From: JACQXM01 sp964569425
GTDB lineage: Bacteria; Planctomycetota; Phycisphaerae; UBA1845
DNA: 55,057 nucleotides
Reading direction: 5' to 3'
Assembly (NCBI GenBank): GCA_964569425.1
Contig: CAZMVD010000015.1
Coordinates: forward strand, 1-55,057
This document shows positions 24,693 through 32,424 of this stretch, piece by piece (the first letter of the stretch is position 1; each line of letters begins with the position of its first letter). The position numbers and the translations under genes were made by a program. The notes under the pieces are model-generated. The model was not told where the DNA came from, did not search any database, and worked only from the letters and a program-made list of their open reading frames with translations.

Positions 24693-25763
24693 ATGGAACT
24701 AACACTTAGCCATCTCGACTACGACCTTCCTGACGACCTCATCGCACACCAGCCCGCACCGCAGCGCGAAGGCGCCCGCCTGCTCGTTCTCCATCGCACC
24801 GCCGCCAACTGGACCGATGCGCAAGTCACCTCCCTTCCCGATCTGGTTCGCCCCGGCGACCTGATGGTCCTCAACGATACCCGCGTGGTTCCCGCAAAGT
24901 TCATCGCACGACGATCCACCGGCGGCGCGGTCCCGGGCTTGTTTCTGGAAGAAGAGTCTGCCGGACGATGGCGCGTGCTCTTGCAGGGTTCACGCCGCTT
25001 GCGCCCCGGAGAAACCCTGCTGATTCAGGGACACGAAAACGGCGCCGAACCCATGACCCTTCACGAGTCCTGCGGCGAAGGCGAATGGCGCGTCGCCGTC
25101 ACCGCCGGCGTCCCCGCCCACGAGATTCTCGAACGTGTCGGCTCCACCCCCCTCCCCCCTTACATCCACCGCCCGGCTTCAACCCCGGCACACGAATCGT
25201 CGCCCGGCGATCGCGAGCGCTATCAAACCGTCTACGCCCGCCGACCCGGCGCCGTCGCCGCCCCCACCGCCGGCCTGCACCTTTCGGCCTCGCTGATCGA
25301 CCAAATCAGGCAGCGCGGCGTTCAAGTCGCCTTCATCACCCTCCACGTCGGGCTGGGCACATTCAAGCCCATTTCGGCAACCCGCCTCACCGATCACGTC
25401 ATGCACGACGAACGATTCGACATTCCCGGCGAAACCGCCGCCGCCATCCGCGACTGCGTCGCCCGCAACGGCCGCATCATCGCCGTCGGCACCACCACCA
25501 CTCGCGCGCTGGAATCCGCCGCCGACCCCGATACCCGCGGACGCGTGACGGCCGGAGCCGGCACCACTCGCCTGTTCATCCGTCCGCCTTTTCGTTTCCG
25601 CGTCGTGGATGTCTTGATGACCAATTTCCATTTACCCCGGTCTACCCTTCTGGCGATGGTCATGGCTTTCGCCGGCATCGACCTCATCCGCCGTGCCTAT
25701 GCACACGCCGCTCTCGACCGATACCGGTTCTTCAGCTACGGAGACGCCATGTGGATCGAATAA
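24693..25763 (+). CDS. queA: S-adenosylmethionine:tRNA ribosyltransferase-isomerase
   Basis: 356 residues, matching the family length. It moves the ribosyl part of SAM to 7-aminomethyl-deazaguanine in tRNA, giving epoxyqueuosine. Diagnostic motifs are DYDLPDDLIAHQPAPQREGARLL in two conserved blocks, VLNDTRVVPAKF, YARRPGAVAAPTAGLHL, HVGLGTFKPI, VGTTTTRALES and TNFHLPRSTLL, all in order. The start is the first ATG, right before ELTLSHLDYDLP. No other queuosine gene is adjacent. Confidence 0.96.
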   Translation: MELTLSHLDYDLPDDLIAHQPAPQREGARLLVLHRTAANWTDAQVTSLPDLVRPGDLMVLNDTRVVPAKFIARRSTGGAVPGLFLEEESAGRWRVLLQGSRRLRPGETLLIQGHENGAEPMTLHESCGEGEWRVAVTAGVPAHEILERVGSTPLPPYIHRPASTPAHESSPGDRERYQTVYARRPGAVAAPTAGLHLSASLIDQIRQRGVQVAFITLHVGLGTFKPISATRLTDHVMHDERFDIPGETAAAIRDCVARNGRIIAVGTTTTRALESAADPDTRGRVTAGAGTTRLFIRPPFRFRVVDVLMTNFHLPRSTLLAMVMAFAGIDLIRRAYAHAALDRYRFFSYGDAMWIE

Positions 25764-25860
25764 CGCCTCTATGGGTGAACGTTCGTGCGGCGCCGCGCAT
25801 CGGCGCTGGCGTAGCGCCCGAACGCCATGAGCGCTATGGTGCCGCGGCGCTGTCGACAGA

Positions 25861-26751
25861 ATGCCGGAACCCAGGCGATCGAGGAACGCAACCTTGCTGC
25901 TTGTGCAACTGATCGTGATCGGTCTGGTCGCCGGGTTCCTCGGCGGGCTGCTCGGCATCGGCGGGAGCATCATCATGATCCCCGCCATGACCGAAGTGCT
26001 CGGTCCCAATCAGCATCTCTATCAGGCCGCCGCCATGATTGTGAACGTCTTTGTCGTCCTTCCCGCTCTCTATCAGCATCGTCGCGTTGGTGCACTGGAT
26101 TACCCCACCGTTCGGAAGCTCGTCCCGCTCGGTTTGGTCGGGGTTCTCGCGGGGGTCGCGCTCAGCGAATGGCACGTGTTCTCCGGACAGGGGGAAGCCT
26201 ATCTCCGCATACTTTTCGGCGCGTTTCTGCTGATCATCGGAGTCGTCGAACTCTACCGCCTTCTGGCCGTTCGCCCTCTCTCCCCTGGAGAACGCCCCGC
26301 TCCCCAAACCATGGCCACCCTCAGCCCGCCCCCGTCGCGGTCGTTTTCATGGAAGCAGATTGCCGGCGTGGCCCTGCCCACCGGGTTGATCGCCGGCCTC
26401 TTCGGCGTCGGCGGCGGCACCGTTTCCGTGCCCCTCCAGCGCCGCATCATGGACGTACCCATGCGTTCCGCCATCGTCAATTCCGCGGCGCTCATGCTCG
26501 CCACGGCCTTCGTCGGCGCGCTCTTCAAGAACGCGGCCCTAGCCCGGCAGCACGGCTCCGCATGGGATCCACTGTTCATGGCCGCGCTGCTGATTCCCAC
26601 CGCCATCATCGGAAGCTACCAGGGCAGTTGGCTCACCCACCGCCTGCCCGTGCGCACCATCCGCGCCGTCTTCTATGTGTTGCTGGTCATCACCGCCCTG
26701 CGCATGATCTCCTCCGCCTGCGCCGCGCTGCCCGCTGCCACGGCCACGTAG
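25861..26751 (+). CDS. TauE/SafE family membrane transporter
   Basis: 296 residues, eight predicted helices in two homologous halves. The repeat motifs are GFLGGLLGIGGSIIMIP in the first half and GLIAGLFGVGGGTVSVP in the second, which identify the TauE/SafE (formerly DUF81) family of sulfite/organosulfonate or anion exporters. The loop between the halves (about 135-160) is proline-rich and hydrophilic. No sulfur-metabolism genes are adjacent, so the substrate is open. No clear ribosome-binding site precedes the ATG. Confidence 0.88.
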   Translation: MPEPRRSRNATLLLVQLIVIGLVAGFLGGLLGIGGSIIMIPAMTEVLGPNQHLYQAAAMIVNVFVVLPALYQHRRVGALDYPTVRKLVPLGLVGVLAGVALSEWHVFSGQGEAYLRILFGAFLLIIGVVELYRLLAVRPLSPGERPAPQTMATLSPPPSRSFSWKQIAGVALPTGLIAGLFGVGGGTVSVPLQRRIMDVPMRSAIVNSAALMLATAFVGALFKNAALARQHGSAWDPLFMAALLIPTAIIGSYQGSWLTHRLPVRTIRAVFYVLLVITALRMISSACAALPAATAT

Positions 26752-27015
26752 AAGTTGCGCCCGACCGCGCAGAATTCGCGAACCTGGGCACGCGATACCG
26801 CTTTGCGCCCCCCTTTGGGCGGAGGGCCTGTCTCACCTCGCGCAACCGCTGCCGGAGCCCGGAAGTCGCGCGCCCCTCGATTGGTGCCGACCGCCGAATC
26901 CCCTTCATTCCAGGACCGAACGTGAGCCGATAGCCGATAGTGCGGGGCGGGCGCGACGCTCTCTCGCTTGAGTTCGTCGGCCTCGATGGATCACCAGGAA
27001 CGCAAAGGAGAGCCT

Positions 27016-27237
27016 ATGCTGAAGACCCGATTTCGATTTCCGCCGCGAACGTTCGCCCCGCTTTGCCTTGGCTGCGTTGGAATACTGGCCTCTTCCGGGT
27101 GTACCACCGGGCGCGAGTTTCGCCAGGCCGCTTTGCCCGCCGTTCACGAGGGCGTTGCCTTGATACTCAACGGTGTGCTCGACGGCGTATTCTCTGCCAT
27201 CGAAGTCGAACCTGAAAACCGCTCCCGAACCCGCTGA
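27016..27237 (+). CDS. Small lipoprotein
   Basis: 73 residues. The ATG at 27016 has a strong AAGGAGAG ribosome-binding site 5-6 nt upstream. A basic N-region (MLKTRFRFPPRTF) and hydrophobic core (APLCLGCVGILASSGC) end in a lipobox-like SSGC, with the lipid-modified Cys at about residue 33. The mature part is only about 41 residues: TTGREFRQAALPAVHEG then VALILNGVLDGVFSAIEVEP, an amphipathic segment. I recall similar very short lipoproteins with an FRxAALP-type start from other planctomycetes, but cannot verify this. Function unknown. Confidence 0.65.
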   Translation: MLKTRFRFPPRTFAPLCLGCVGILASSGCTTGREFRQAALPAVHEGVALILNGVLDGVFSAIEVEPENRSRTR

Positions 27238-27277
27238 CACCCCTGCCCCGCAGCACACCGGTCGTCCGCGAGTTCGC

Positions 27278-27823
27278 TCAGGTTGCCTCCGCACCCTCCG
27301 GCGGATACGACTCAAATCGGATCAACCGGTGGTGCGGCCCCTCCTTGCCGAACTGGTGGAACTCCTCACCGACCTCCGCCAATCCCGCGCGTCGATAGCA
27401 ATGCAACGCCACCTCATTGGCGGGAAACACGATCAACGACACCTGCGTCGCTTGCAACGACGTGTACGCGTGATGCAGCAACGATCGCACCAGCCGGACG
27501 CCCAGCCCGCAACGCCGCCGCGCAGGGCAGATCACCACATGACCCAGCCAGTAATGCCGCGGGTTGTTCTTCATGGGGTTGAGTTCGCCGTAGCCCAGCG
27601 GAACAGCCTCGGCATCCGTCCCCAGGACAAACGCCCACCCGAGCGGCCGCTTCCACGCCATCACCTTCTCCGCCGTCAGCGGAGGCGCCGTGCTCGGCGC
27701 CAACCAGCGCAATTGGGTTTCCGTCGTCACCCATGTGGCAATCACCGGCGCATGTTGCGCCCCGAATGGCCATAATCTCCAGGGACTCGATAGTGCCTCA
27801 GTCTGGCATTCGTCTACGTTCAT
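27278..27823 (-). CDS. GNAT-family N-acetyltransferase
   Basis: 181 residues. The acetyl-CoA site is visible as VVICPARRRCGLGVRLVRSLL (V-x-P-x-x-R-x-x-G-x-G in GNAT motif A), then VSLIVFPANEVALHCYRRAGL (motif B with the typical N-x-x-A-x-x-x-Y-x-x-x-G-F/L). Substrate cannot be told from the sequence. It is convergent with the small lipoprotein gene and divergent from the ACT-domain gene. Confidence 0.88.
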   Translation of the reverse strand: MNVDECQTEALSSPWRLWPFGAQHAPVIATWVTTETQLRWLAPSTAPPLTAEKVMAWKRPLGWAFVLGTDAEAVPLGYGELNPMKNNPRHYWLGHVVICPARRRCGLGVRLVRSLLHHAYTSLQATQVSLIVFPANEVALHCYRRAGLAEVGEEFHQFGKEGPHHRLIRFESYPPEGAEAT

Positions 27824-28150
27824 GGGTCACTCGGCCGGGTGGACCACTGATCACCACAGCCGACGCGGCGGGCGAACATCGATGGATCCTGAACCATGGC
27901 GATACACTGGCACTTGACCATGATCTCTCAACCGGCGATGCCGCGCGACAGCCCGGCCAGCCGGCGACCGGCATCATCATCGGCAAAAGTGCCATGCCCA
28001 TCAATCCACCCCCGACCAGTTCCGCCGCCAACACCTTCGCGGTGCCGGCGCAAACACTCGGTCATGGCCCTTCCGCCCCGTCAGTGCTACACTGGAACCG
28101 TCGTCCGTGATGGAAGCCTTTCGTCAATATCGCTAGCAGGGAGAAAAACC
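27824..28150. other. Intergenic region, GNAT/ACT genes
   Basis: 327 bp between divergent genes. Several short ORFs cross it but none has a plausible start or motif. No obvious hairpin or promoter consensus. Confidence 0.4.
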
Positions 28151-28585
28151 ATGTCCTTCACTGTCCGCAAGGTAGATGTATGGGCCGGCGACATCATGAA
28201 CCGTCCGGGCATGCTGGCGCGCGTGCTGGAAGCGCTCGCCAATGCCGGCGCCGAACTGGAATTCGTCATCGCCCGCCGCGCCGGCGAAACCACCTCGCGG
28301 GTCTTCGTGGCCCCGTTGAAAGGAAAGAAACAGACCCAGGCCGCCCGCGACGCCGGCCTCGTCCCCGCCGTCGGCATGCACGCCCTGCGCATCGACGGGC
28401 CCGACCGCGCCGGACTGGGCGCGTGCCTCACCCGCGCCGTGGCCGACGCCGGCATCAACCTCCGCGGCGCTTCCGCCGCCGCCATCGGCAAGAAAAGTGT
28501 CACCTATTTGGCACTCGAATCCGAACAGAACCAGGCGGAGGCCCTGAAAGTCGTTCGCAAGGCCCTCGCCGGCAAGAAAAAGTAG
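28151..28585 (+). CDS. ACT-domain protein, two ACT repeats
   Basis: 144 residues. Two ACT-like ligand-binding units: residues about 5-65 (DIMNRPGMLARVLEALANAGAEL) and 75-140 (IDGPDRAGLGACLTRAVADAGINL). No catalytic domain is attached. Stand-alone tandem ACT proteins usually sense amino acids. The start at 28151 has AGGGAG upstream. A basic KKK end is present. The regulated partner is unknown. Confidence 0.85.
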   Translation: MSFTVRKVDVWAGDIMNRPGMLARVLEALANAGAELEFVIARRAGETTSRVFVAPLKGKKQTQAARDAGLVPAVGMHALRIDGPDRAGLGACLTRAVADAGINLRGASAAAIGKKSVTYLALESEQNQAEALKVVRKALAGKKK

Positions 28586-28748
28586 CGCCGCCCGCCAGGC
28601 CACGCACTGGGCACGCTGGAGCCGAGCAACGGGGCAATAGCCGGCGTCGTCGCGACCGCACCGCAAACCACTTTGTTGCAGAGGTCGGCTGCGCATGCCG
28701 CCTCGGACACTGGCCTTCAAAACCCTTCCGAGGGCATAACGGTGGACA

Positions 28749-29180
28749 ATGGCTGACATACTCCAAGATTTTCCCGTCAAGGCAGATCGCCAACGCGTTT
28801 TTCAAGCCGTCAGTTCGGCCTCGGGGCTCGATACTTGGTGGACCAGGCGCGCATCGGGTACACCGATCGAGGGGACGGAGTACCAGCTTTGGTTCGGACC
28901 TCAGCACGACTGGCGCGCGTGCGTCACGGTTTGTACGCCCGACCGCCAATTCGAGCTGGAAATCACCAAGGCAGACTCCGACTGGGTCGGTACCCGTGTC
29001 GGAAGCCGCCTCGAGTCGCGCGGGATCGACACCTGGGTGCAGTTTTACCACAAGGGTTGGCCCGCCCCCAACGAACATTACCGCGTGTCCTGCCATTGTT
29101 GGGCCATGTATCTGAGGATACTACGGCGTGCACTGGAGCGCGGCGAAACCGTTCCCTATGAGAATCGGCTTGATGCCTGA
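28749..29180 (+). CDS. SRPBCC/AHSA1-like small-ligand-binding protein
   Basis: 143 residues with the START/SRPBCC fold signature: an N-terminal strand DFPVKADRQRVFQAVSSASGLDTWW-type start typical of the AHSA1 family, then FELEITKADSDWVGT and a long C-terminal helix (WAMYLRILRRALERGE). The family binds hydrophobic ligands or modulates Hsp90-type ATPases; which applies here is unknown. Confidence 0.82.
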   Translation: MADILQDFPVKADRQRVFQAVSSASGLDTWWTRRASGTPIEGTEYQLWFGPQHDWRACVTVCTPDRQFELEITKADSDWVGTRVGSRLESRGIDTWVQFYHKGWPAPNEHYRVSCHCWAMYLRILRRALERGETVPYENRLDA

Positions 29181-29474
29181 CAAGCCAAATCGCGTTTGAC
29201 TGGTGATCTGCCCGATAGAGTCCGGGTCGGCAGATGACCCGGCGCCGGGCGCCGCAACGATTCGAAAGGGACGCCGAAGCGGAACGTGTCACGCGTGACC
29301 TCCCGCGCGCGGACAGAATGTCCCGGTGCGCTGGTCAATCCGCAGGACCGTGACCCCTCCAACCAGACTGGAATACGCGCCACGATCGACTCACCCTTCT
29401 CCGCTTCTTTTGGTCCTATAATATTTCGTCCGATAACTATTAGCTCCCCAGTATTGATAACTGACACGGACCTA

Positions 29475-29508
29475 GCACAAACGTGTTTCACGTGAAACAA
29501 GCTTGCGC
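29475..29508. other. parS: parS-like site F (extended)
   Basis: A perfect core TGTTTCACGTGAAACA at 29484-29499, left arm GCACAA (29475-29480), right arm TTGCGC (29503-29508). 29473-29508 is identical over 36 bp to 1-36. Confidence 0.85.
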
Positions 29509-29519
29509 GGACCGACCCC

Positions 29520-29553
29520 GCGCAACGCTGTTTCACGTGAAACAGTCTTGCGC
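29520..29553. other. parS: parS-like site G (extended)
   Basis: Perfect in every element: core at 29529-29544, GCGCAA (29520-29525), TTGCGC (29548-29553), both gaps 3 bp. Its centre is 45 bp from site F. This is the best model of the full 34-bp unit. Confidence 0.87.
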
Positions 29554-29656
29554 AACACGCGAACGACGCCGCCGGTCGCGTGATTCCCGCCGCCGCGGTA
29601 GACTGCCGCGCCTCAACGGTATCGGAGTGTGTGTTCGTGGCCCAGGAGACCCAAAC

Positions 29657-30766
29657 GTGAGCGTCAATCTCAACCGACGGCACTTTCTTTCCATGCTGGA
29701 CTTCTCGCGCGAGGAAATCCTCGCCGTCCTGGAAACCGCGCGCATCCTCAAGAACGACCTCAAGAGATCACGCGCCGACGACGGCGAACACCCCTTCCCC
29801 GGACCGCTGGCCGGCAAGACGATGGCCATGATCTTCCAGAAACCTTCCCTGCGCACCCGCGTGTCGTTCGAAACCGGCATGACCCAGCTCGGCGGCCATG
29901 CCATCTACCTGGCACCGACCGACATCAGCATCGGCCAGCGCGAAATCACCGAGGACATCGCCCGCGTGCTGTCGCGCTATGTGGATGTCATCATGGCCCG
30001 CGTCTTCGGCCACCATATCGTGGAAGAACTCGCGCAGCATTCCGGCGTGCCGGTCATCAACGGATTGAGCGACTTCGAACACCCCTGCCAGATCCTCGCG
30101 GACTTTCAGACCATCATCGAGCGCAAGGGCAAACTCGCGGGGCTCACCGCCTGCTACATCGGCGACGGCAACAACGTGGCCCACTCGCTCATGCTCGGCG
30201 CGGCGCGCGTGGGCATGAACATGACGGTCATCACGCCGCCTGGCTACGAGCCGCAGCAGCAGGTGTGTCAACTGGCTGACACCGCGGCGCGCAACACCGG
30301 CGCGAAGATCCTCGTGGCGCACGAACTCACTGCCGCGAAGGGCGCCGACGTGCTCTACACCGACGTGTGGGCGTCGATGGGCCAGGAAGCCGAGGCCGAA
30401 GCACGCAAGCGCATCTTCGTGAACTATCGCATTGATGCCGACACCCTGGCACTGGCCGACAAGGACGCGGTAATCCTGCACTGCCTGCCGGCGCATTACG
30501 GTGACGAGATCGACTACGCCGCCTCGCGCACGCCGAATTCGGCCATCTTCGACCAGGCGGAAAACCGACTGCACGCGCAAAAAGCGCTCATCCTGCACCT
30601 GCTCGGCGCGGCGGGCGGCGGTAAGACGAAGGTTTCGGCCGCCGCAAAAAAAACCGCGGCCAAAAAGGCGAGCACGCGCAAGCCGGTCAAATCGGCGGCC
30701 CGCGGAAAGAAAGTATCCAAGGCCAAGCCGAAACCCCGCGCCAAGAAAGCCCGGGGCCGCCGGTAG
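29657..30766 (+). CDS. argF: Ornithine carbamoyltransferase with lysine-rich C-terminal tail
   Basis: 369 residues. It makes citrulline from ornithine and carbamoyl phosphate. SLRTRVSFE (64-72) binds carbamoyl phosphate; HPCQILADFQT, DVWASMGQE and HCLPAHYGDE are the standard OTC signatures in order. The enzyme core ends near residue 320, the normal family length. A 45-50-residue tail follows, made almost only of Lys, Ala, Arg, Pro and Ser (blocks such as KKTAAKKAS and KPKPRAKKARGRR), like histone H1 or HU-type DNA-binding tails. The GTG at 29657 is chosen for AGGAGA 8 nt upstream and the family N-terminus; the frame is open upstream through the parS sites, which is accidental. No other arg gene is adjacent. 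Confidence 0.93.
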   Translation: MSVNLNRRHFLSMLDFSREEILAVLETARILKNDLKRSRADDGEHPFPGPLAGKTMAMIFQKPSLRTRVSFETGMTQLGGHAIYLAPTDISIGQREITEDIARVLSRYVDVIMARVFGHHIVEELAQHSGVPVINGLSDFEHPCQILADFQTIIERKGKLAGLTACYIGDGNNVAHSLMLGAARVGMNMTVITPPGYEPQQQVCQLADTAARNTGAKILVAHELTAAKGADVLYTDVWASMGQEAEAEARKRIFVNYRIDADTLALADKDAVILHCLPAHYGDEIDYAASRTPNSAIFDQAENRLHAQKALILHLLGAAGGGKTKVSAAAKKTAAKKASTRKPVKSAARGKKVSKAKPKPRAKKARGRR

Positions 30767-30773
30767 CAAGGTA

Positions 30774-30791
30774 GTGCCACTATTTTGGCAC
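30774..30791 (+). terminator. Weak hairpin after argF
   Basis: GTGCCA (30774-30779), a 6-nt loop, TGGCAC (30786-30791), 8 nt after the argF stop, no U-tract. The same GTGCCA/TGGCAC stem occurs in the strong terminator at 38129. Confidence 0.3.
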
Positions 30792-30977
30792 GCGACAGCG
30801 AAATGCAGACATGCTCGACGGCGTGTGTTATGTTCAAACCGAATTGGCTGCGATGGAGCGGCGCGCCCCGGCCCGGTCGGGCCATAGGCGTTTGGCCAGC
30901 ACCCCCATTCGGCCGAAGCGCGGGGGCACCCAACGAAGTGGCTATGTCAGCATCGCATGGGGCGGCAGGGTAGCGAG

Positions 30978-31460
30978 ATGACCACCGAGGCATTTCAGGA
31001 CCACTATCCAGATTCCCTGAACCACTGCTACGGCTGCGGGCAGCTCAATGAGCACGGCCTGCGGATTCGCAGCTACTGGGAGGGTGAGGAGGCGGTCTGT
31101 CGGTTTCGTCCGCGACCGTATCACATCGCGCTGCCCGGATTTGTGTATGGCGGACTGATTGCGTCGTTGATCGACTGCCACGGGACTGGCACCGCCGCCG
31201 CCGCGGCCTATCGGGCGGAGGGCCGGGCCATGGGCACGGTGCCGCACCTTCGCTTCGTGACGGCATCGCTGCACGTGGACTACCTGCGCCCGACGCCGCT
31301 GGATGCAGAGCTGGAAATTCGTGCGACCGTCACCGAAATCAAAGGACGCAAAGTCATCGTGAGTGAGCGCCTGCTGGCCCATGGGGTCGAGTGCGCGCGG
31401 GGCACGGTGGTGGCGGTGCAGGTTCCCGAGAACTTTGGCGTGCCCGCAGGCGATTGCTGA
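30978..31460 (+). CDS. PaaI-type hotdog-fold thioesterase
   Basis: 160 residues. An N-terminal CYGCGQLNEHGLRI motif (paired cysteines, seen in the 4HBT-like CxxCG subgroup) precedes the hotdog core: PGFVYGGLIASLIDCHGTGTA, with the acidic/His residues used in acyl-CoA hydrolysis, and VDYLRPTPL. ATG at 30978 chosen; an upstream in-frame ATG at 30957 is less consistent with the fold. The phosphatase gene follows 34 bp downstream. The acyl substrate is unknown. Confidence 0.85.
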   Translation: MTTEAFQDHYPDSLNHCYGCGQLNEHGLRIRSYWEGEEAVCRFRPRPYHIALPGFVYGGLIASLIDCHGTGTAAAAAYRAEGRAMGTVPHLRFVTASLHVDYLRPTPLDAELEIRATVTEIKGRKVIVSERLLAHGVECARGTVVAVQVPENFGVPAGDC

Positions 31461-31494
31461 TCGCGGCCGACCGTGCCGGCAGAGGAAACAAAAT

Positions 31495-32049
31495 ATGCAA
31501 ACGAGTGTTCGAGTGAGTCGCTGGCTGATCGTTGCCATCTGCGCCGGGGCGCTGGGCATGTTCGCGGTGGCGCAGGAATCGACGGCGCCGGCGGCGCCGA
31601 CCTTCATCTACCTGGTGCGGCACGCGGAGAAGCTGGAGACTCCTCCGCAGGATCCGGCACTATCCGCCGCAGGCAAGAAGCGCGCCCAGGAATTGCAGGC
31701 CATCCTGCGCGGCGTGAAGCTCAACGCCGTTTATCACACCGAGGCGCGGCGCACGCATGACACGGTGATCCCCACGGCCGGGCTGCACAAGATCGCGCCC
31801 AAGATGATCGGCGCGCCGGAGATTGATCGGCTGGTGGACACGCTGAAAATCAAGCACTCCGGAGAGATTGTGTTGGTGGCGGGCCATTCCAACACGCTGC
31901 CGAAGATCCTTCGGGGCCTGGGCGTGGCGGAAGCGGAGGTGCCCGAGATCCGCGAGCACGAGTACGACCACCTGTTTCTGGTGATGCTCAACATCGGCGA
32001 CAAGACGCTCATGCACCACCTGCACTACGGCGACCGCAACTCGCGATGA
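31495..32049 (+). CDS. Exported histidine-phosphatase (SixA/phosphoglycerate-mutase-like)
   Basis: 184 residues. A signal peptide (about 1-27, LIVAICAGALGMFAVAQ) leads to the RHG-type active site YLVRHAEKLE (catalytic His in RHAEK), then HTEARRTHDT and the second His in VAGHSNTLPKIL. These are the marks of branch-1 histidine phosphatases. The ATG at 31495 has GAGGAA upstream. Periplasmic or surface location is predicted, so a cytoplasmic phosphohistidine role (SixA) is unlikely. Substrate unknown. Confidence 0.87.
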   Translation: MQTSVRVSRWLIVAICAGALGMFAVAQESTAPAAPTFIYLVRHAEKLETPPQDPALSAAGKKRAQELQAILRGVKLNAVYHTEARRTHDTVIPTAGLHKIAPKMIGAPEIDRLVDTLKIKHSGEIVLVAGHSNTLPKILRGLGVAEAEVPEIREHEYDHLFLVMLNIGDKTLMHHLHYGDRNSR

Positions 32050-32068
32050 AGGGGGGGGTGGGGGGAAC

Positions 32069-32094
32069 GCGGAATGGTGAATGCGGAATGCGGA
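32069..32094. repeat. GGAATGCG-type short repeat
   Basis: Three to four imperfect copies of GCGGAATG(GTG) in 26 bp. It is of the low-complexity intergenic type whose translation reads HSAFRIP-like; I recall such sequence from other planctomycete genomes but cannot check it. Confidence 0.4.
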
Positions 32095-32205
32095 AAGAGG
32101 GGCACGGTGCGCGGGGGGCCCGGCGCCTCGGATCTTCCACGGTGAGGAGTGCGGGGTACTGCTGAATGCCGGGGCCGGGGTGCACAAGGTCACGCCGCGC
32201 GCCGA

Positions 32206-32312
32206 TCAACTTCGGGGCGATGACGCCCTGAGCAGGCCGCGAATCACAACGGTCCCCGCGATCGCCGTCAGCAGCGCCATTACCACCAGGCTCCACTTGG
32301 ACGAAGGCGTAG
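32206..32312 (-). pseudogene. Remnant of an IPTL-CTERM-type sorting tail
   Basis: In one minus-strand frame this reads a proline/threonine hinge, then SSKWSLVVMALLTAIAGT, then VVIRGLLRASSPRS and a TGA at 32208-32206. The pattern (short P-T-P-T-P hinge, x-x-x-W, about 17 hydrophobic residues, basic end) is that of an IPTL-CTERM sorting signal, but there is no protein in front of it: the frame runs straight into a REP-like repeat. It is best read as the last piece of a surface-protein gene, cut by the repeat insertion or a deletion. Confidence 0.45.
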
Positions 32313-32313
32313 G

Positions 32314-32379
32314 CGTAGGGCGGGCTACGCCCGCCTCCCCGGCGGTCTACGAGTCGCGGCGGGCATAGCCCGCCCTACG
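32314..32379. repeat. REP-like inverted repeat
   Basis: Two 22-bp arms, 32314-32335 and 32358-32379, complementary except for one base, with GTAGGGCGGGC at the outer ends and a 22-bp loop. It would form a very stable hairpin. It lies 45 bp beyond the stop of the minus-strand helicase gene and may serve as its transcription end. The outer GTAGGGCGGGC motif resembles dispersed extragenic palindromes. Confidence 0.6.
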
Positions 32380-32424
32380 TCGAGCACGACCTACCTGGCT
32401 GGCCGGTGCAATAGCAACCTAACA

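Larger units (their letters stand above)
29181..29656. other. parS pair region upstream of argF
   Basis: 476 bp. It contains a 7-bp-stem hairpin (CCGGGTC/GACCCGG, 29222-29242), an AT-rich island (about 29400-29460) with an isolated TATAAT (29417-29422), two parS-like sites (29475-29553) and the argF ribosome-binding site. No gene. No DnaA-box cluster was seen. Confidence 0.55.
32050..32424. other. Repeat-rich intergenic region
   Basis: 375 bp with, in order, a G-run (32051-32065), a GGAATGC short tandem repeat, a decayed sorting-tail fragment, and a REP-like inverted repeat. No intact gene is seen. Confidence 0.55.

Noticed and set aside
29400..29460. Replication origin in the AT-rich island beside parS sites F and G
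   Set aside because: No DnaA boxes or dnaA/dnaN genes are visible; the island is only about 60 bp.
29483..29656. N-terminal extension of argF through the parS sites (frame open, ATG available)
   Set aside because: A proper ribosome-binding site and the family N-terminus support GTG 29657; the extension reads through palindromes as FHVKQ repeats.
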